Assembly (NCBI GenBank): GCA_017577565.1
Contig: PKRH01000144.1
Location: forward strand, 1-7,492
DNA: 7,492 nt
Origin: Thermoanaerobacterales bacterium
Lineage (GTDB): Bacteria > Actinomycetota > Acidimicrobiia > Acidimicrobiales > JACDCH01
Direction of reading: 5' to 3'
Shown here: in pieces, positions 1 to 5,561 of the stretch
How the letters are laid out: each line of letters begins with the position of its first letter
Position numbering within the stretch: position 1 is the stretch's first letter
Notes under the pieces: model-generated
Seen by the model: only the letters and a program-made list of their open reading frames with translations
Database searches by the model: none
Told to the model about the DNA's origin: nothing
Translations under genes and position numbers: made by a program

Positions 1-1
1 T

Positions 2-925
2 TTGTGCCGGTTTGTTGGGTTGGGGGTTTTTATAAAGGACAGGGCCATGGCCCTCGGGGTCGAGAAGGTGAAGGACAGCGGCTACCAGGGCCTCAACGCC
101 TTCCCCATCCCCACCGACGGCACCAACCGCACGCTGACCGCCGCCGCCATGTTCTCGATGGTGGCGCCGGCCTACGCCAAGCGCTACGGCGTCGACCGGG
201 ACGAGCTGCGGCGGGCGCTCGCCCGCATCGCCGCCAAGAACCACGCCAACGGGGCCCGCAACCCCCGGGCCCAGTTCCGGCGGGAGGTGTCGGTCGAGCA
301 GATCTGCGCCATGCCCGCCGTCGCCGGCGAGCTGTCGGTGTTCGACTGCGCCGGGGTGGCCGACGGCGCCGCCGCGGCCGTCGTCGTGCGGGCCGAGGAC
401 GCCCACCGCTACACCGACCGGCCGCTGTACGTGAAGGCGCTGTCGTTCGTGGCCGGCAACGGCTCGGGGCTGACCGACCCGGGCTACGACTACACGACCT
501 TCCCCGAGATCGAGGCCTCGGCCCGGGACGCCTACGCCCAGGCCGGCGTCACCGACCCCCGGGCCGAGCTGGCCATGGCCGAGGTGCACGACTGCTTCAC
601 GCCCACCGAGCTCGTGCTCATGGAGGACCTCGGCTTCGTCGAGCGGGGGACGGCGTGGAAGCACGTGCTCGACGGCACCTTCGACCTCGACGGCGAGCTG
701 CCGGTCAACCCCGACGGCGGCCTCAAGTCGTTCGGGCACCCGGTGGGGGCGAGCGGCCTGCGCATGATGTTCGAGGCCTGGCTGCAGCTGCGGGGCGAGG
801 CCCCCGAGGAGCGCCGCATCTCGACCTACGGGCAGCGCCACCTCGCCCTCACCCACAACCTGGGCGGCTACCCGGGCGAGATGGTCAGCTTCGTCTCCAT
901 CCTCGGCACCGAGCCCTCGGCGTGA
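2..925 (+). CDS. SCP2-type thiolase / acetyl-CoA acetyltransferase, 5'-truncated
   Basis: C-terminal three quarters of a thiolase of the SCP2/lipid-transfer type, which cleaves 3-ketoacyl-CoA (or condenses acyl-CoAs) in the cytoplasm, as in beta-oxidation or steroid and branched side-chain degradation. Seen: recognisable thiolase sequence starts at MALGVEKVKDSG (ATG at 47). HDCFTPTE (His codon 587-589) replaces the NEAF motif of classical thiolases, as is usual in the SCP2 group. GGLKSFGHPVGASG carries the catalytic His (codon 737-739), and the end reads THNLGGYPGEMVSF, an HN-type C-terminal motif in place of the classical CxG. Family members are about 390-400 aa, so roughly 90-100 residues with the nucleophilic Cys lie before the window. 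ATG 47 is therefore an internal Met, not the start. The reading frame before about base 39 looks unreliable. It converges on the acyl-CoA ligase gene, which would supply CoA esters to the same kind of pathway. An aldolase-like (Ltp2-type) role cannot be excluded without the Cys region. Confidence 0.88.
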   Translation: MCRFVGLGVFIKDRAMALGVEKVKDSGYQGLNAFPIPTDGTNRTLTAAAMFSMVAPAYAKRYGVDRDELRRALARIAAKNHANGARNPRAQFRREVSVEQICAMPAVAGELSVFDCAGVADGAAAAVVVRAEDAHRYTDRPLYVKALSFVAGNGSGLTDPGYDYTTFPEIEASARDAYAQAGVTDPRAELAMAEVHDCFTPTELVLMEDLGFVERGTAWKHVLDGTFDLDGELPVNPDGGLKSFGHPVGASGLRMMFEAWLQLRGEAPEERRISTYGQRHLALTHNLGGYPGEMVSFVSILGTEPSA

Positions 926-933
926 GCCACCGG

Positions 934-991
934 GGGGTCCGGCGCCCCGCCAGCGGGTTCGGGCGAAGCGGGGGCCGGGCCGAAGGACCCC
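934..991. terminator. Candidate bidirectional terminator between convergent genes
   Basis: The 67-bp gap between the thiolase stop and the ligase stop carries 7-bp complementary arms, GGGGTCC (934-940) and GGACCCC (985-991). Smaller complementary pieces lie between them, such as TTCG..CGAA and CCGC..GCGG. There is no T-tract on either side, as is common in very GC-rich actinobacteria. Position between two convergent genes supports the call; folding energy was not computed. Confidence 0.35.
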
Positions 992-992
992 G

Positions 993-2474
993 CTACGCCC
1001 CTGCCTCCAGGGCCGCGGCCTCGGCCTCCTGGGCCGCCAGGCGGCGGCGGTCGACCTTCTGCATGGGCGTGAGCGGCAGGGCGTCGACGACCCGCAGGGC
1101 CTCGGGCAGCTTGTAGCGGGCGAGCCGGTCGGCGAGGAACGCCCGCAGGTCTTCGAGCGTCGGCGGCGCCCCCGGGTCGGCGGGCACGACCACCGCCACG
1201 CCGACCTCGCCCATGACCGGGTCGGGCCGGGGCACGACCGCCGCCTCGGCGACGGCCGGGTGGGCGACGAGCGCCGCCTCGACCTCGGCGGGGTACACGT
1301 TGTACCCGCCCCGCACGAACATCTCCTTGACCCGCCCGGCCAGGCGCACGAGCCCCCGCTCGTCGACCGACGCCAGGTCGCCCGTGCGCAGCCAGCCGTC
1401 GACCAGGGTCGCCGCCGTGGCCTCGGGGTCGCGCCAGTAGCCCTGCATCTGCGTCGGCGATCGCAGCCACAGCTCGCCGACCTCGCCGGCCGGCAGCGGC
1501 CGCCCCTCGGGGTCGCGCACCGACACCTCGACGCCCCGGCGGGGCCGGCCCACGGTGTGGAGCGCCTCCTCGTCGTCGGCGTCGAAGGCGGTGCCCGTGC
1601 CGCACCCGCCCGACTCGGTCGACGAGTAGCGGATCGAGTAGGCGGCACCGAACCGCTCCCGGACGGCGGCGACCAGCGCCGGCGGCGACGCCGCCCCGCC
1701 GGCGACCACGGTCTCGACGTGCGACCAGTCGTGGCGGTCGATCTCGGGCGAGCGCAGCATGAGCGCGAACTGGGGCGCCACCCCGCCGATGGACGGCATG
1801 CGCTGCTCGGCGATCGTGCGCAGCGCGTCGTCGGCCCGCCAGCGGCCCAGGATGTGCGTCCGGGTGGCGAGCCGGAGGTACCAGGGCAGCTTGGTGGTGA
1901 AGCCGACGTGGGCGAACTGCGTCGAGGCCAGCATCGCCGGGCCCGGGCGCCCGGGCGAGGCCCACGCGCCGCCGGTGTCGCACAGCGCCACGGCGGCGAG
2001 CTGCCGCTCGCAGAACACCGCGCCCTTGGGCCGCCCGGTCGTGCCCGAGGTGAAGACGATGGCGACCGGCCGGTCGGGGTCGGCGGGCAGCGGCGGCGGC
2101 GGGCCGGCGTCGGCCATGCGGGCCTCGCCGTCGGCGACCAGCTCGCCCACCTCGGCCGGGTCGTCGAGGACGACCCGGGGGTCGGCGAGGTCGGCCAGCG
2201 CCCGCTGCTCGGGCTCGGCGAGGAGCGGGTTGAGCCCGGCCGTGATCGCGCCCAGCTTGGCGGCCGCGGCGTAGGCGACCACGTAGCGGGTGTCGGACGG
2301 CAGGCGCAGGACCACCCGGTCGCCCTCCGCCACCCCCCGGGCGGCGAGCGCGGTCGCCAGGGCGTCGGAGCGGCGGTCGAGCTCCCGGTAGGTGAGGGGC
2401 GTGCCGTCGGGGTCGACGAAGGCGACGAGGTCGCCGAAGCGGCGGGCCGCCTCGCGGACGGTGGCGCTCAGCAC
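993..2474 (-). CDS. Acyl-CoA ligase (FadD-like, class I adenylate-forming)
   Basis: ATP-dependent acid:CoA ligase that activates a carboxylic acid through an acyl-AMP intermediate; 493 aa with the start chosen here. All core motifs are present: P-loop TSGTTGRPKG (142-151), YSSTESG (283-289), GWLRTGD (360-366), the hinge and A8 region GRVKEMFVRGGYNVYPAEVE (380-399), and the catalytic Lys in TPMQKVDR (K473). The acid is not predictable; fatty, aromatic or steroid-derived acids all fit. Start choice: a GTG at 2492 gives six more residues, but those codons consist of the strong Shine-Dalgarno block (plus-strand CCTCCCCTCC, 2481-2490). That block lies 6 nt before the GTG at 2474, so 2474 is preferred. 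The gene lies 82 bp downstream of the VOC gene on the same strand but has its own promoter with a large palindrome, suggesting control by a TetR-type repressor. It converges on the thiolase. Confidence 0.93.
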   Translation of the reverse strand: MLSATVREAARRFGDLVAFVDPDGTPLTYRELDRRSDALATALAARGVAEGDRVVLRLPSDTRYVVAYAAAAKLGAITAGLNPLLAEPEQRALADLADPRVVLDDPAEVGELVADGEARMADAGPPPPLPADPDRPVAIVFTSGTTGRPKGAVFCERQLAAVALCDTGGAWASPGRPGPAMLASTQFAHVGFTTKLPWYLRLATRTHILGRWRADDALRTIAEQRMPSIGGVAPQFALMLRSPEIDRHDWSHVETVVAGGAASPPALVAAVRERFGAAYSIRYSSTESGGCGTGTAFDADDEEALHTVGRPRRGVEVSVRDPEGRPLPAGEVGELWLRSPTQMQGYWRDPEATAATLVDGWLRTGDLASVDERGLVRLAGRVKEMFVRGGYNVYPAEVEAALVAHPAVAEAAVVPRPDPVMGEVGVAVVVPADPGAPPTLEDLRAFLADRLARYKLPEALRVVDALPLTPMQKVDRRRLAAQEAEAAALEAGA

Positions 2475-2500
2475 GTCCGTCCTCCCCTCCACTCGTCCAC
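2468..2500 (-). other. Possible 10-codon leaderless upstream ORF overlapping the ligase start
   Basis: The predicted ligase transcript would begin about at 2500, exactly at a GTG placed 6 nt after the -10 box. This GTG opens a 10-codon frame (M/V DEWRGGRTC) whose TGA (2470-2468) overlaps the preferred ligase start GTG (2474-2472). The arrangement would allow translational coupling. Such short frames also arise by chance, so this is only a candidate. Confidence 0.2.
2481..2490 (-). promoter_or_regulatory. Strong ribosome binding site that decides the ligase start
   Basis: On the minus strand this reads GGAGGGGAGG, near-perfect anti-16S complementarity, ending 6 nt before GTG 2474. It lies inside the coding frame of the longer alternative start at 2492, which argues against that start. 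Confidence 0.7.
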
Positions 2501-2506
2501 ACCACC

Positions 2507-2536
2507 ACGGTAGCCCTGCATCTGACGCCCCGTCAG
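2507..2536 (-). promoter_or_regulatory. Predicted promoter of the acyl-CoA ligase gene
   Basis: Minus-strand -10 box TACCGT (2512-2507), matching TAnnnT. Eighteen nt upstream is CTGACG (2536-2531), which matches the -35 consensus TTGACA in its TGAC core. The -35 hexamer is itself one arm of the palindrome at 2519-2539, so a bound repressor would block RNA polymerase directly. Confidence 0.5.
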
Positions 2537-2539
2537 ATG
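2519..2539. promoter_or_regulatory. Perfect 21-bp inverted repeat, probable TetR operator
   Basis: Nine-base arms CATCTGACG (2519-2527) and CGTCAGATG (2531-2539) are exactly complementary around a 3-base CCC spacer. Size and symmetry fit a TetR-family operator. It covers the -35 and most of the -35/-10 spacer of the ligase promoter, with its centre 17 nt upstream of the -10 box. A close relative lies in front of the TetR gene at 5526-5542. Binding by that regulator is inference. Confidence 0.65.
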
Positions 2540-2556
2540 TGTTGCGGCGCTCCCGC

Positions 2557-3291
2557 TCAGCCCCGCGGCGTCAGCACGCAGAGCTCGTTGCCCTGGGGGT
2601 CGGCCAGCACCACCCACGGCACGTCGCCCTGGCCGACGTCGACGTCGGTGGCCCCGAGCGCCCGCAGGCGGTCGACCTCGGCGGCGTGGTCGTCGCCGGC
2701 GAACGGCGCCACGTCGAGGTGCACCCGGTTCCTGCCCACCTCGGGGTCGGCGCTCCGGAGCAGCTCGAGGCGCGGGCCCCGCCCGTCGGGGCGGGTCAGG
2801 CGGGCGTCGCCGGAGGGGAACACCTCGGCGGGCCACCCGGTCGCCGCCGACCAGAACGGCGCCAGCGACGCGGGGTCGGGCGTGTCCACGACGACCGCCG
2901 CCACCGGCCCGGCCGCCGCGTACTCGTCACGGGGGTCGAGCACGCACAGCTCGTTGCCCTGGGGGTCGGCCAGCACCACCCACGGCACGCCGCGCTGGCC
3001 GACGTCGACGGGGCGGGCGCCGGCCGCCCTGAGGCGCTCGACGGCGGCGGCCTGGTGGTCCGCCGACCGGCTGTCCAGGTCGAGGTGCACGCGGTTCTTG
3101 CCCACCTTGGGGTCGGCGTTCGGGACGAACACGAGCGGGATCCCCGGCTCGTGGCTGCCGGCGGGCGGCTCGACGGCCACCACGCCGGACGCGTCGGCCT
3201 CGGCCGGCCAGCCCGTCGCCACCGACCAGAACCGGGCCAGCGACGGGGGATCGGTGGCGGCGAGGACCACGGACCACAGGCGCGTCGGCAC
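2557..3291 (-). CDS. Two-domain VOC / glyoxalase-like protein
   Basis: Cytoplasmic protein of the vicinal oxygen chelate superfamily, 244 aa, made of two tandem glyoxalase-like modules (about residues 1-118 and 123-244). Each module has an ATDPPSLARFW- or DTPDPASLAPFW-type start, a GWPAE turn, an NRVHLD stretch and the identical end VPWVVLADPQGNELCVL. The His of VHLD and the Glu of NELCVL sit where VOC enzymes place metal ligands, so both modules may bind metal. Related proteins are usually annotated only as glyoxalase-like, and no substrate can be assigned. Start: the frame extends upstream to 3327, but GTG 3291 lies 6 nt after a TACGGT -10 box and opens directly into the domain (VPTRLWSVV), fitting leaderless translation. 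The two halves are also unusually alike in DNA, which points to recent duplication or gene conversion. The ligase gene follows on the same strand. Confidence 0.85.
   Translation of the reverse strand: MPTRLWSVVLAATDPPSLARFWSVATGWPAEADASGVVAVEPPAGSHEPGIPLVFVPNADPKVGKNRVHLDLDSRSADHQAAAVERLRAAGARPVDVGQRGVPWVVLADPQGNELCVLDPRDEYAAAGPVAAVVVDTPDPASLAPFWSAATGWPAEVFPSGDARLTRPDGRGPRLELLRSADPEVGRNRVHLDVAPFAGDDHAAEVDRLRALGATDVDVGQGDVPWVVLADPQGNELCVLTPRG
2582..2623. repeat. Direct repeat copy 1 inside the VOC gene (42 bp, exact)
   Basis: Forty-two bases identical to 2948-2989, 366 bp (122 codons) away, encoding the shared C-terminal VOC motif of the second module. A further block, 2713-2752 versus 3079-3118, keeps the same 366-bp offset with only 3 mismatches in 40. 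Confidence 0.9.
2948..2989. repeat. Direct repeat copy 2 inside the VOC gene (42 bp, exact)
   Basis: Partner of 2582-2623; encodes the matching motif of the first (N-terminal) VOC module. Even third codon positions are unchanged across the 42 bases. Confidence 0.9.
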
Positions 3292-3297
3292 GGCCGC

Positions 3298-3303
3298 ACC
3301 GTA
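3298..3303 (-). promoter_or_regulatory. -10 box of a leaderless promoter for the VOC gene
   Basis: Minus-strand TACGGT lies 6 nt before GTG 3291. No convincing -35 hexamer is seen about 17 nt upstream. The spacing matches the -10/start spacing of the other start sites in this window. Confidence 0.5.
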
Positions 3304-3330
3304 GCGGGGCCCTCCCGTCCGGCCCACGAA

Positions 3331-3358
3331 GGTTGTGTGACCGCCGCCATCGGGGGAA
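3331..3358 (+). promoter_or_regulatory. Weak candidate stress-sigma promoter for the DUF4383 gene
   Basis: GGTTGTG (3331-3337), then 14 nt, then GGGGGAA (3352-3358), is loosely like the GTTT-N15-17-GGGTA promoters of SigB/SigF-type sigma factors. The -10 match is imperfect. It lies 60-90 nt before the start in the divergent gap with the VOC gene. Confidence 0.2.
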
Positions 3359-3406
3359 GGGACCGCGGCGCGGGTGCCGTTCGCCGCACCCGTCGACCCG
3401 CGACAT

Positions 3407-3412
3407 GGAGGT
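3407..3412 (+). promoter_or_regulatory. Ribosome binding site that decides the DUF4383 start
   Basis: GGAGGT with 7 nt spacing to GTG 3420. It selects this start over in-frame upstream codons (3333 and the ATG at 3405, which overlaps the site itself). Confidence 0.7.
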
Positions 3413-3419
3413 ACGAACC

Positions 3420-3923
3420 GTGGCCACCGCGCACGCCGGCGGGTACGCCGGTCCGTCCCGGATCCACTCCCTCGCCCAGTACGGGGCGTTCGCCTTCGGC
3501 GCCGTCTTCGTCCTCGTCGGGATCCTGGGGTTCATCCCCGGCATCACGACCAACGTCGACGACATGACCTTCGCCGGGGAGGACTCGGGGGCCGAGCTGC
3601 TCGGGATCTTCCAGGTCTCGGTGCTCCACAACCTCGTGCACCTGCTCCTCGGCATCGTCGGCCTGTGGGCGGCGCGGCTGTGGGCGACGGCCCGCGTCTA
3701 CCTGCTCGCCACGGGCGTCGTCTACCTGGCGCTCTTCGTCTACGGGATGGTGATCGACCGGGAGTCGGACGCCAACTTCGTGCCGCTGAACAGCGCCGAC
3801 GACTGGCTCCACCTGGTCCTCGCCGTCGCCATGCTGGCGGTCGGCCTGGCCGCCGGACGCCGCTTCGAGGACGACCCGCTCGTCCGGGGCCGAGGGGACG
3901 TTCCCCGGGCCCGTCGGACCTGA
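3420..3923 (+). CDS. DUF4383 family four-helix membrane protein
   Basis: Small integral membrane protein, 167 aa, of unknown function. Four hydrophobic helices are visible at about 21-41, 64-86, 92-112 and 128-147. They carry hallmarks I associate with DUF4383: FQVSVLHNLVHLLLGIVGL in helix 2, and NSADDWLHLVLAVAMLAVGL at helix 4, with a polar His/Asn pair and the DDWLH entry. N- and C-termini are short, the C-terminus being basic (RGRGDVPRARRT). The start GTG 3420 is set by a clear GGAGGT 7 nt upstream; the longer frame to 3333 adds an Arg-rich stretch unlike the family. The gene is divergent from the VOC gene and followed at once by a hairpin, so it is probably a single-gene unit. Such proteins are common in actinobacteria, and a stress-related role is only a guess. 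Confidence 0.85.
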   Translation: MATAHAGGYAGPSRIHSLAQYGAFAFGAVFVLVGILGFIPGITTNVDDMTFAGEDSGAELLGIFQVSVLHNLVHLLLGIVGLWAARLWATARVYLLATGVVYLALFVYGMVIDRESDANFVPLNSADDWLHLVLAVAMLAVGLAAGRRFEDDPLVRGRGDVPRARRT

Positions 3924-3924
3924 G

Positions 3925-3949
3925 GGCCGCCGCCGTCCACAGGGCGGCC
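3925..3949 (+). terminator. Candidate terminator hairpin after the DUF4383 gene
   Basis: Seven-base arms GGCCGCC (3925-3931) and GGCGGCC (3943-3949) with an 11-nt loop start 2 nt after the stop codon. No U-tract follows. It lies immediately before the -10 box of the next gene. Confidence 0.4.
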
Positions 3950-3955
3950 GTCCGT

Positions 3956-3961
3956 TAGGGT
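3956..3961 (+). promoter_or_regulatory. -10 box of a leaderless promoter for the isochorismatase-fold gene
   Basis: TAGGGT (TAnnnT) ends 6 nt before ATG 3968, and no Shine-Dalgarno sequence is present. Transcription would start at or next to the ATG. No clear -35 hexamer. Confidence 0.55.
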
Positions 3962-3967
3962 CGGCGC

Positions 3968-4585
3968 ATGAGCGTCGACCTCGCTGAACTGGTCTCCCCT
4001 TGGCGGACGGCGGTCGTGACCTCGGAGATGCAGAACGGGGTGATCGGGGAGCAGGCCGCGCTCCCCGAGCTGGCCGCGGTCGCCCGGGCCGGCGCCCTGC
4101 CGGCGACGGTCCGCCTCGTGGAGGCGGCGCGTCGGGCCGGGGTCGAGGTGGTGCACGCGGTGTTCGAGCGCCGGCCCGACGGCAAGGGCTCGAACACCAA
4201 CGCCCGGCTCTTCCACGCCGTCGCCGGGCGGGAGGTCAAGCTGGCGCCCGGCACCCCCGCCGTCGAGGTCGTGCCGGAGATCGGCGTCGCGCCCACCGAC
4301 ATCGTGCTCCGCCGCCGCCACGGCATCGGCCCGATGGGCGGGACCGACCTCGACCCCGTGCTGCGCAACCTCGGGGTGACGACGATCGTGGGCGCCGGGG
4401 TGTCGGTCAACGTCGCCATCACCAACCTGGTCATGGACGCGGTCAACCTGGGCTACAACGTCGTGCTGCCCCGGGACGCGGTCTGCGGGGTGCCCGCCGA
4501 CTACGCCGAGGCGGTCATCGACAACACGCTCAGCCTGCTCGCCACCGTGACGACGGTCGACGAGCTGGTCGAGGTCTGGAAGTAG
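3968..4585 (+). CDS. Isochorismatase-fold (cysteine hydrolase-like) protein lacking the usual triad
   Basis: Cytoplasmic alpha/beta protein of the isochorismatase/nicotinamidase superfamily, 205 aa, a normal length for the family. The fold is evident from the N-terminal TAVVTSEMQNGVIG, the mid-protein GGTDLDPVLRNLGVTTIV, the GVSVNVAITNLVMDAVNLGY segment, and NVVLPRDAV. Active members use Asp (in DMQ), Lys, and Cys (in TNVC). Here the aligned residues are Glu20, Arg117 (in RRRHG) and Ala150 (in VNVA). The only Cys is C173, outside the catalytic position. Amide or vinyl-ether hydrolysis by the standard cysteine mechanism is therefore unlikely. It may be a non-catalytic or differently acting member; I recall similar GVSVNVAI proteins in other actinobacteria but cannot verify it. 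It has a leaderless-type start and is followed 43 nt later by a luciferase-like monooxygenase, probably as one transcript. Confidence 0.85.
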   Translation: MSVDLAELVSPWRTAVVTSEMQNGVIGEQAALPELAAVARAGALPATVRLVEAARRAGVEVVHAVFERRPDGKGSNTNARLFHAVAGREVKLAPGTPAVEVVPEIGVAPTDIVLRRRHGIGPMGGTDLDPVLRNLGVTTIVGAGVSVNVAITNLVMDAVNLGYNVVLPRDAVCGVPADYAEAVIDNTLSLLATVTTVDELVEVWK

Positions 4586-4587
4586 CC

Positions 4588-4605
4588 GCGCCGGCCCGTC
4601 GGCGC
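4588..4605 (+). other. Small hairpin in the isochorismatase/monooxygenase gap
   Basis: Complementary arms GCGCCG (4588-4593) and CGGCGC (4600-4605) with a 6-nt loop, 2 nt after the stop codon and upstream of the next ribosome binding site. It could attenuate readthrough or stabilise the RNA, or be a chance product of high G+C. Confidence 0.25.
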
Positions 4606-4628
4606 CCTGGGGGGAGGACGTCCGGATC

Positions 4629-5507
4629 GTGAAGTTCTGCCAGTCGCTCATGTACGCGGCGCCCGACCAGTGGATCGAGCTGACCTGCGCCGCCGAGGCC
4701 GCCGGCTTCGACCAGGTGGCGCTGTCCGACCACGTCGTCCAGCCCGAGAAGCTGGAGTCGACCTACCCCTACACCCGCTCCGGGCGCCCGATGTTCCCGC
4801 CCGACACGCCGTGGCCCGACGTCTGGGTGACGATCGGGGCGCTGGCCGCCCGCACCGAGCGCATCTCCTTCGTCACCCACGTCTACGTGCTGCCGGCCCG
4901 CAACCCGTTCGTCGTGGCCAAGGCGGTCGGCACCGCGGCCGTCCTGTCCGGCGGGCGGGTCCAGCTCGGCGTCGGCGCCGGGTGGATGCGGGAGGAGTTC
5001 GCGGCCCTGGAGCAGCCGTTCGAGCGCCGCGGTGCCCGCATGGAGGAGCAGATCGAGGTGCTGCGCACCCTCTGGCGGGGCGGGATGGTCGAGCACCACG
5101 GCGAGTTCTACGACTTCGACCGGCTGGAGATGGCGCCCGCCCCGCCCGAGCCGGTGCCGATCCTGGTCGGCGGCCACTCCGAGGTGGCGCTGCGCCGGGC
5201 GGCCCGCATCGGGGACGGGTGGATCGGCGTCTACTACCGGCTCGACGAGCTGCTCGCCATCGTCGAGCGCCTCCAGGGCTACCGGGCCGAGTACGGCACG
5301 CTGGACCGGCCGTTCGAGATCCAGGCCTCGGTCGTCGACCACATGCCGACGCCCGAGGTCTGCCGGCGCCTCGAGGAGGCGGGCGTGACGACGCTCACGA
5401 CCTCGGCGTGGCTGATGGCCGGCAAGCAGAACGCGCCGCTGGAGGAGAACCTGGCCGCCATCGAGCGCTTCGCCGCCGAGTACATCGCGCCGCTGCGGGG
5501 CGGCTGA
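4629..5507 (+). CDS. Luciferase-like (LLM class) F420/flavin-dependent oxidoreductase 1
   Basis: TIM-barrel oxidoreductase of the bacterial luciferase-like superfamily, 292 aa, probably using F420 or FMN; it most resembles the Rv2161c-type group (TIGR03619-like). Seen: SDHVV with an aromatic insert (33-62), TERISFVTHVYVLPARNPF (76-94), LSGGRVQLGVGAGWMREEFAAL (106-127), ERRGARMEE (132-140), a Gly-rich phosphate-site segment PVPILVGGHSEVALRRAARIGDGWIG (175-200), and an AGVTTLTT C-terminal barrel strand (251-258). The substrate is unknown; relatives act on varied small molecules. GTG 4629 is used, with a GGGGGGAGG ribosome binding site (4609-4617) about 11 nt upstream, slightly long. It lies 43 nt downstream of the isochorismatase-fold gene (likely co-transcribed) and 54 nt upstream of the TetR gene, which has its own promoter. 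It is paralogous to the gene at 6353-7321. Confidence 0.9.
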   Translation: MKFCQSLMYAAPDQWIELTCAAEAAGFDQVALSDHVVQPEKLESTYPYTRSGRPMFPPDTPWPDVWVTIGALAARTERISFVTHVYVLPARNPFVVAKAVGTAAVLSGGRVQLGVGAGWMREEFAALEQPFERRGARMEEQIEVLRTLWRGGMVEHHGEFYDFDRLEMAPAPPEPVPILVGGHSEVALRRAARIGDGWIGVYYRLDELLAIVERLQGYRAEYGTLDRPFEIQASVVDHMPTPEVCRRLEEAGVTTLTTSAWLMAGKQNAPLEENLAAIERFAAEYIAPLRGG

Positions 5508-5525
5508 GGGCGCCCGGGCCGGTTC

Positions 5526-5542
5526 CCTGATGGATCGTCAGG
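5526..5542. promoter_or_regulatory. 17-bp inverted repeat in front of the TetR gene, probable autoregulatory operator
   Basis: Arms CCTGATG (5526-5532) and CGTCAGG (5536-5542) around a 3-base GAT spacer, with one mismatch in seven pairs. The core TGAYG-N3-CGTCA is the same as in the palindrome at 2519-2539. It overlaps the presumed -35 region, its centre 15 nt upstream of the -10 box. Confidence 0.6.
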
Positions 5543-5548
5543 TCTCGT

Positions 5549-5554
5549 TATCCT
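5549..5554 (+). promoter_or_regulatory. -10 box of a leaderless promoter for the TetR gene
   Basis: TATCCT ends 7 nt before GTG 5562, with no Shine-Dalgarno sequence. CTGATG (5527-5532), part of the operator, lies 16 nt upstream as a weak -35. Confidence 0.55.
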
Positions 5555-5561
5555 GGCGCAC

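Noticed and set aside
47..925. ATG at 47 as the thiolase start
   Set aside because: It falls in the middle of the conserved thiolase core (GVEK region); the N-terminal ~90-100 residues with the nucleophilic Cys are expected upstream, outside the window.
4..1116. Long open frame, 370 codons, overlapping the thiolase
   Set aside because: Arg/Gly/Pro-rich translation typical of an out-of-frame read of GC-rich coding DNA; the thiolase frame carries clear family motifs.
868..2508. 546-codon minus-strand frame covering the ligase region
   Set aside because: Low-complexity Arg/Pro/Gly/Ala translation; shadow of the ligase gene, whose motifs lie in the other frame.
2392..3567. 391-codon plus-strand frame across the VOC gene, with an internally repeated protein sequence
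   Set aside because: The apparent protein repeats are the antisense image of the duplicated VOC modules; composition is not protein-like.
3740..4651. 303-codon minus-strand frame opposite the isochorismatase-fold gene
   Set aside because: Asp/Arg/His-rich antisense translation without domain motifs; the plus-strand gene explains the region.
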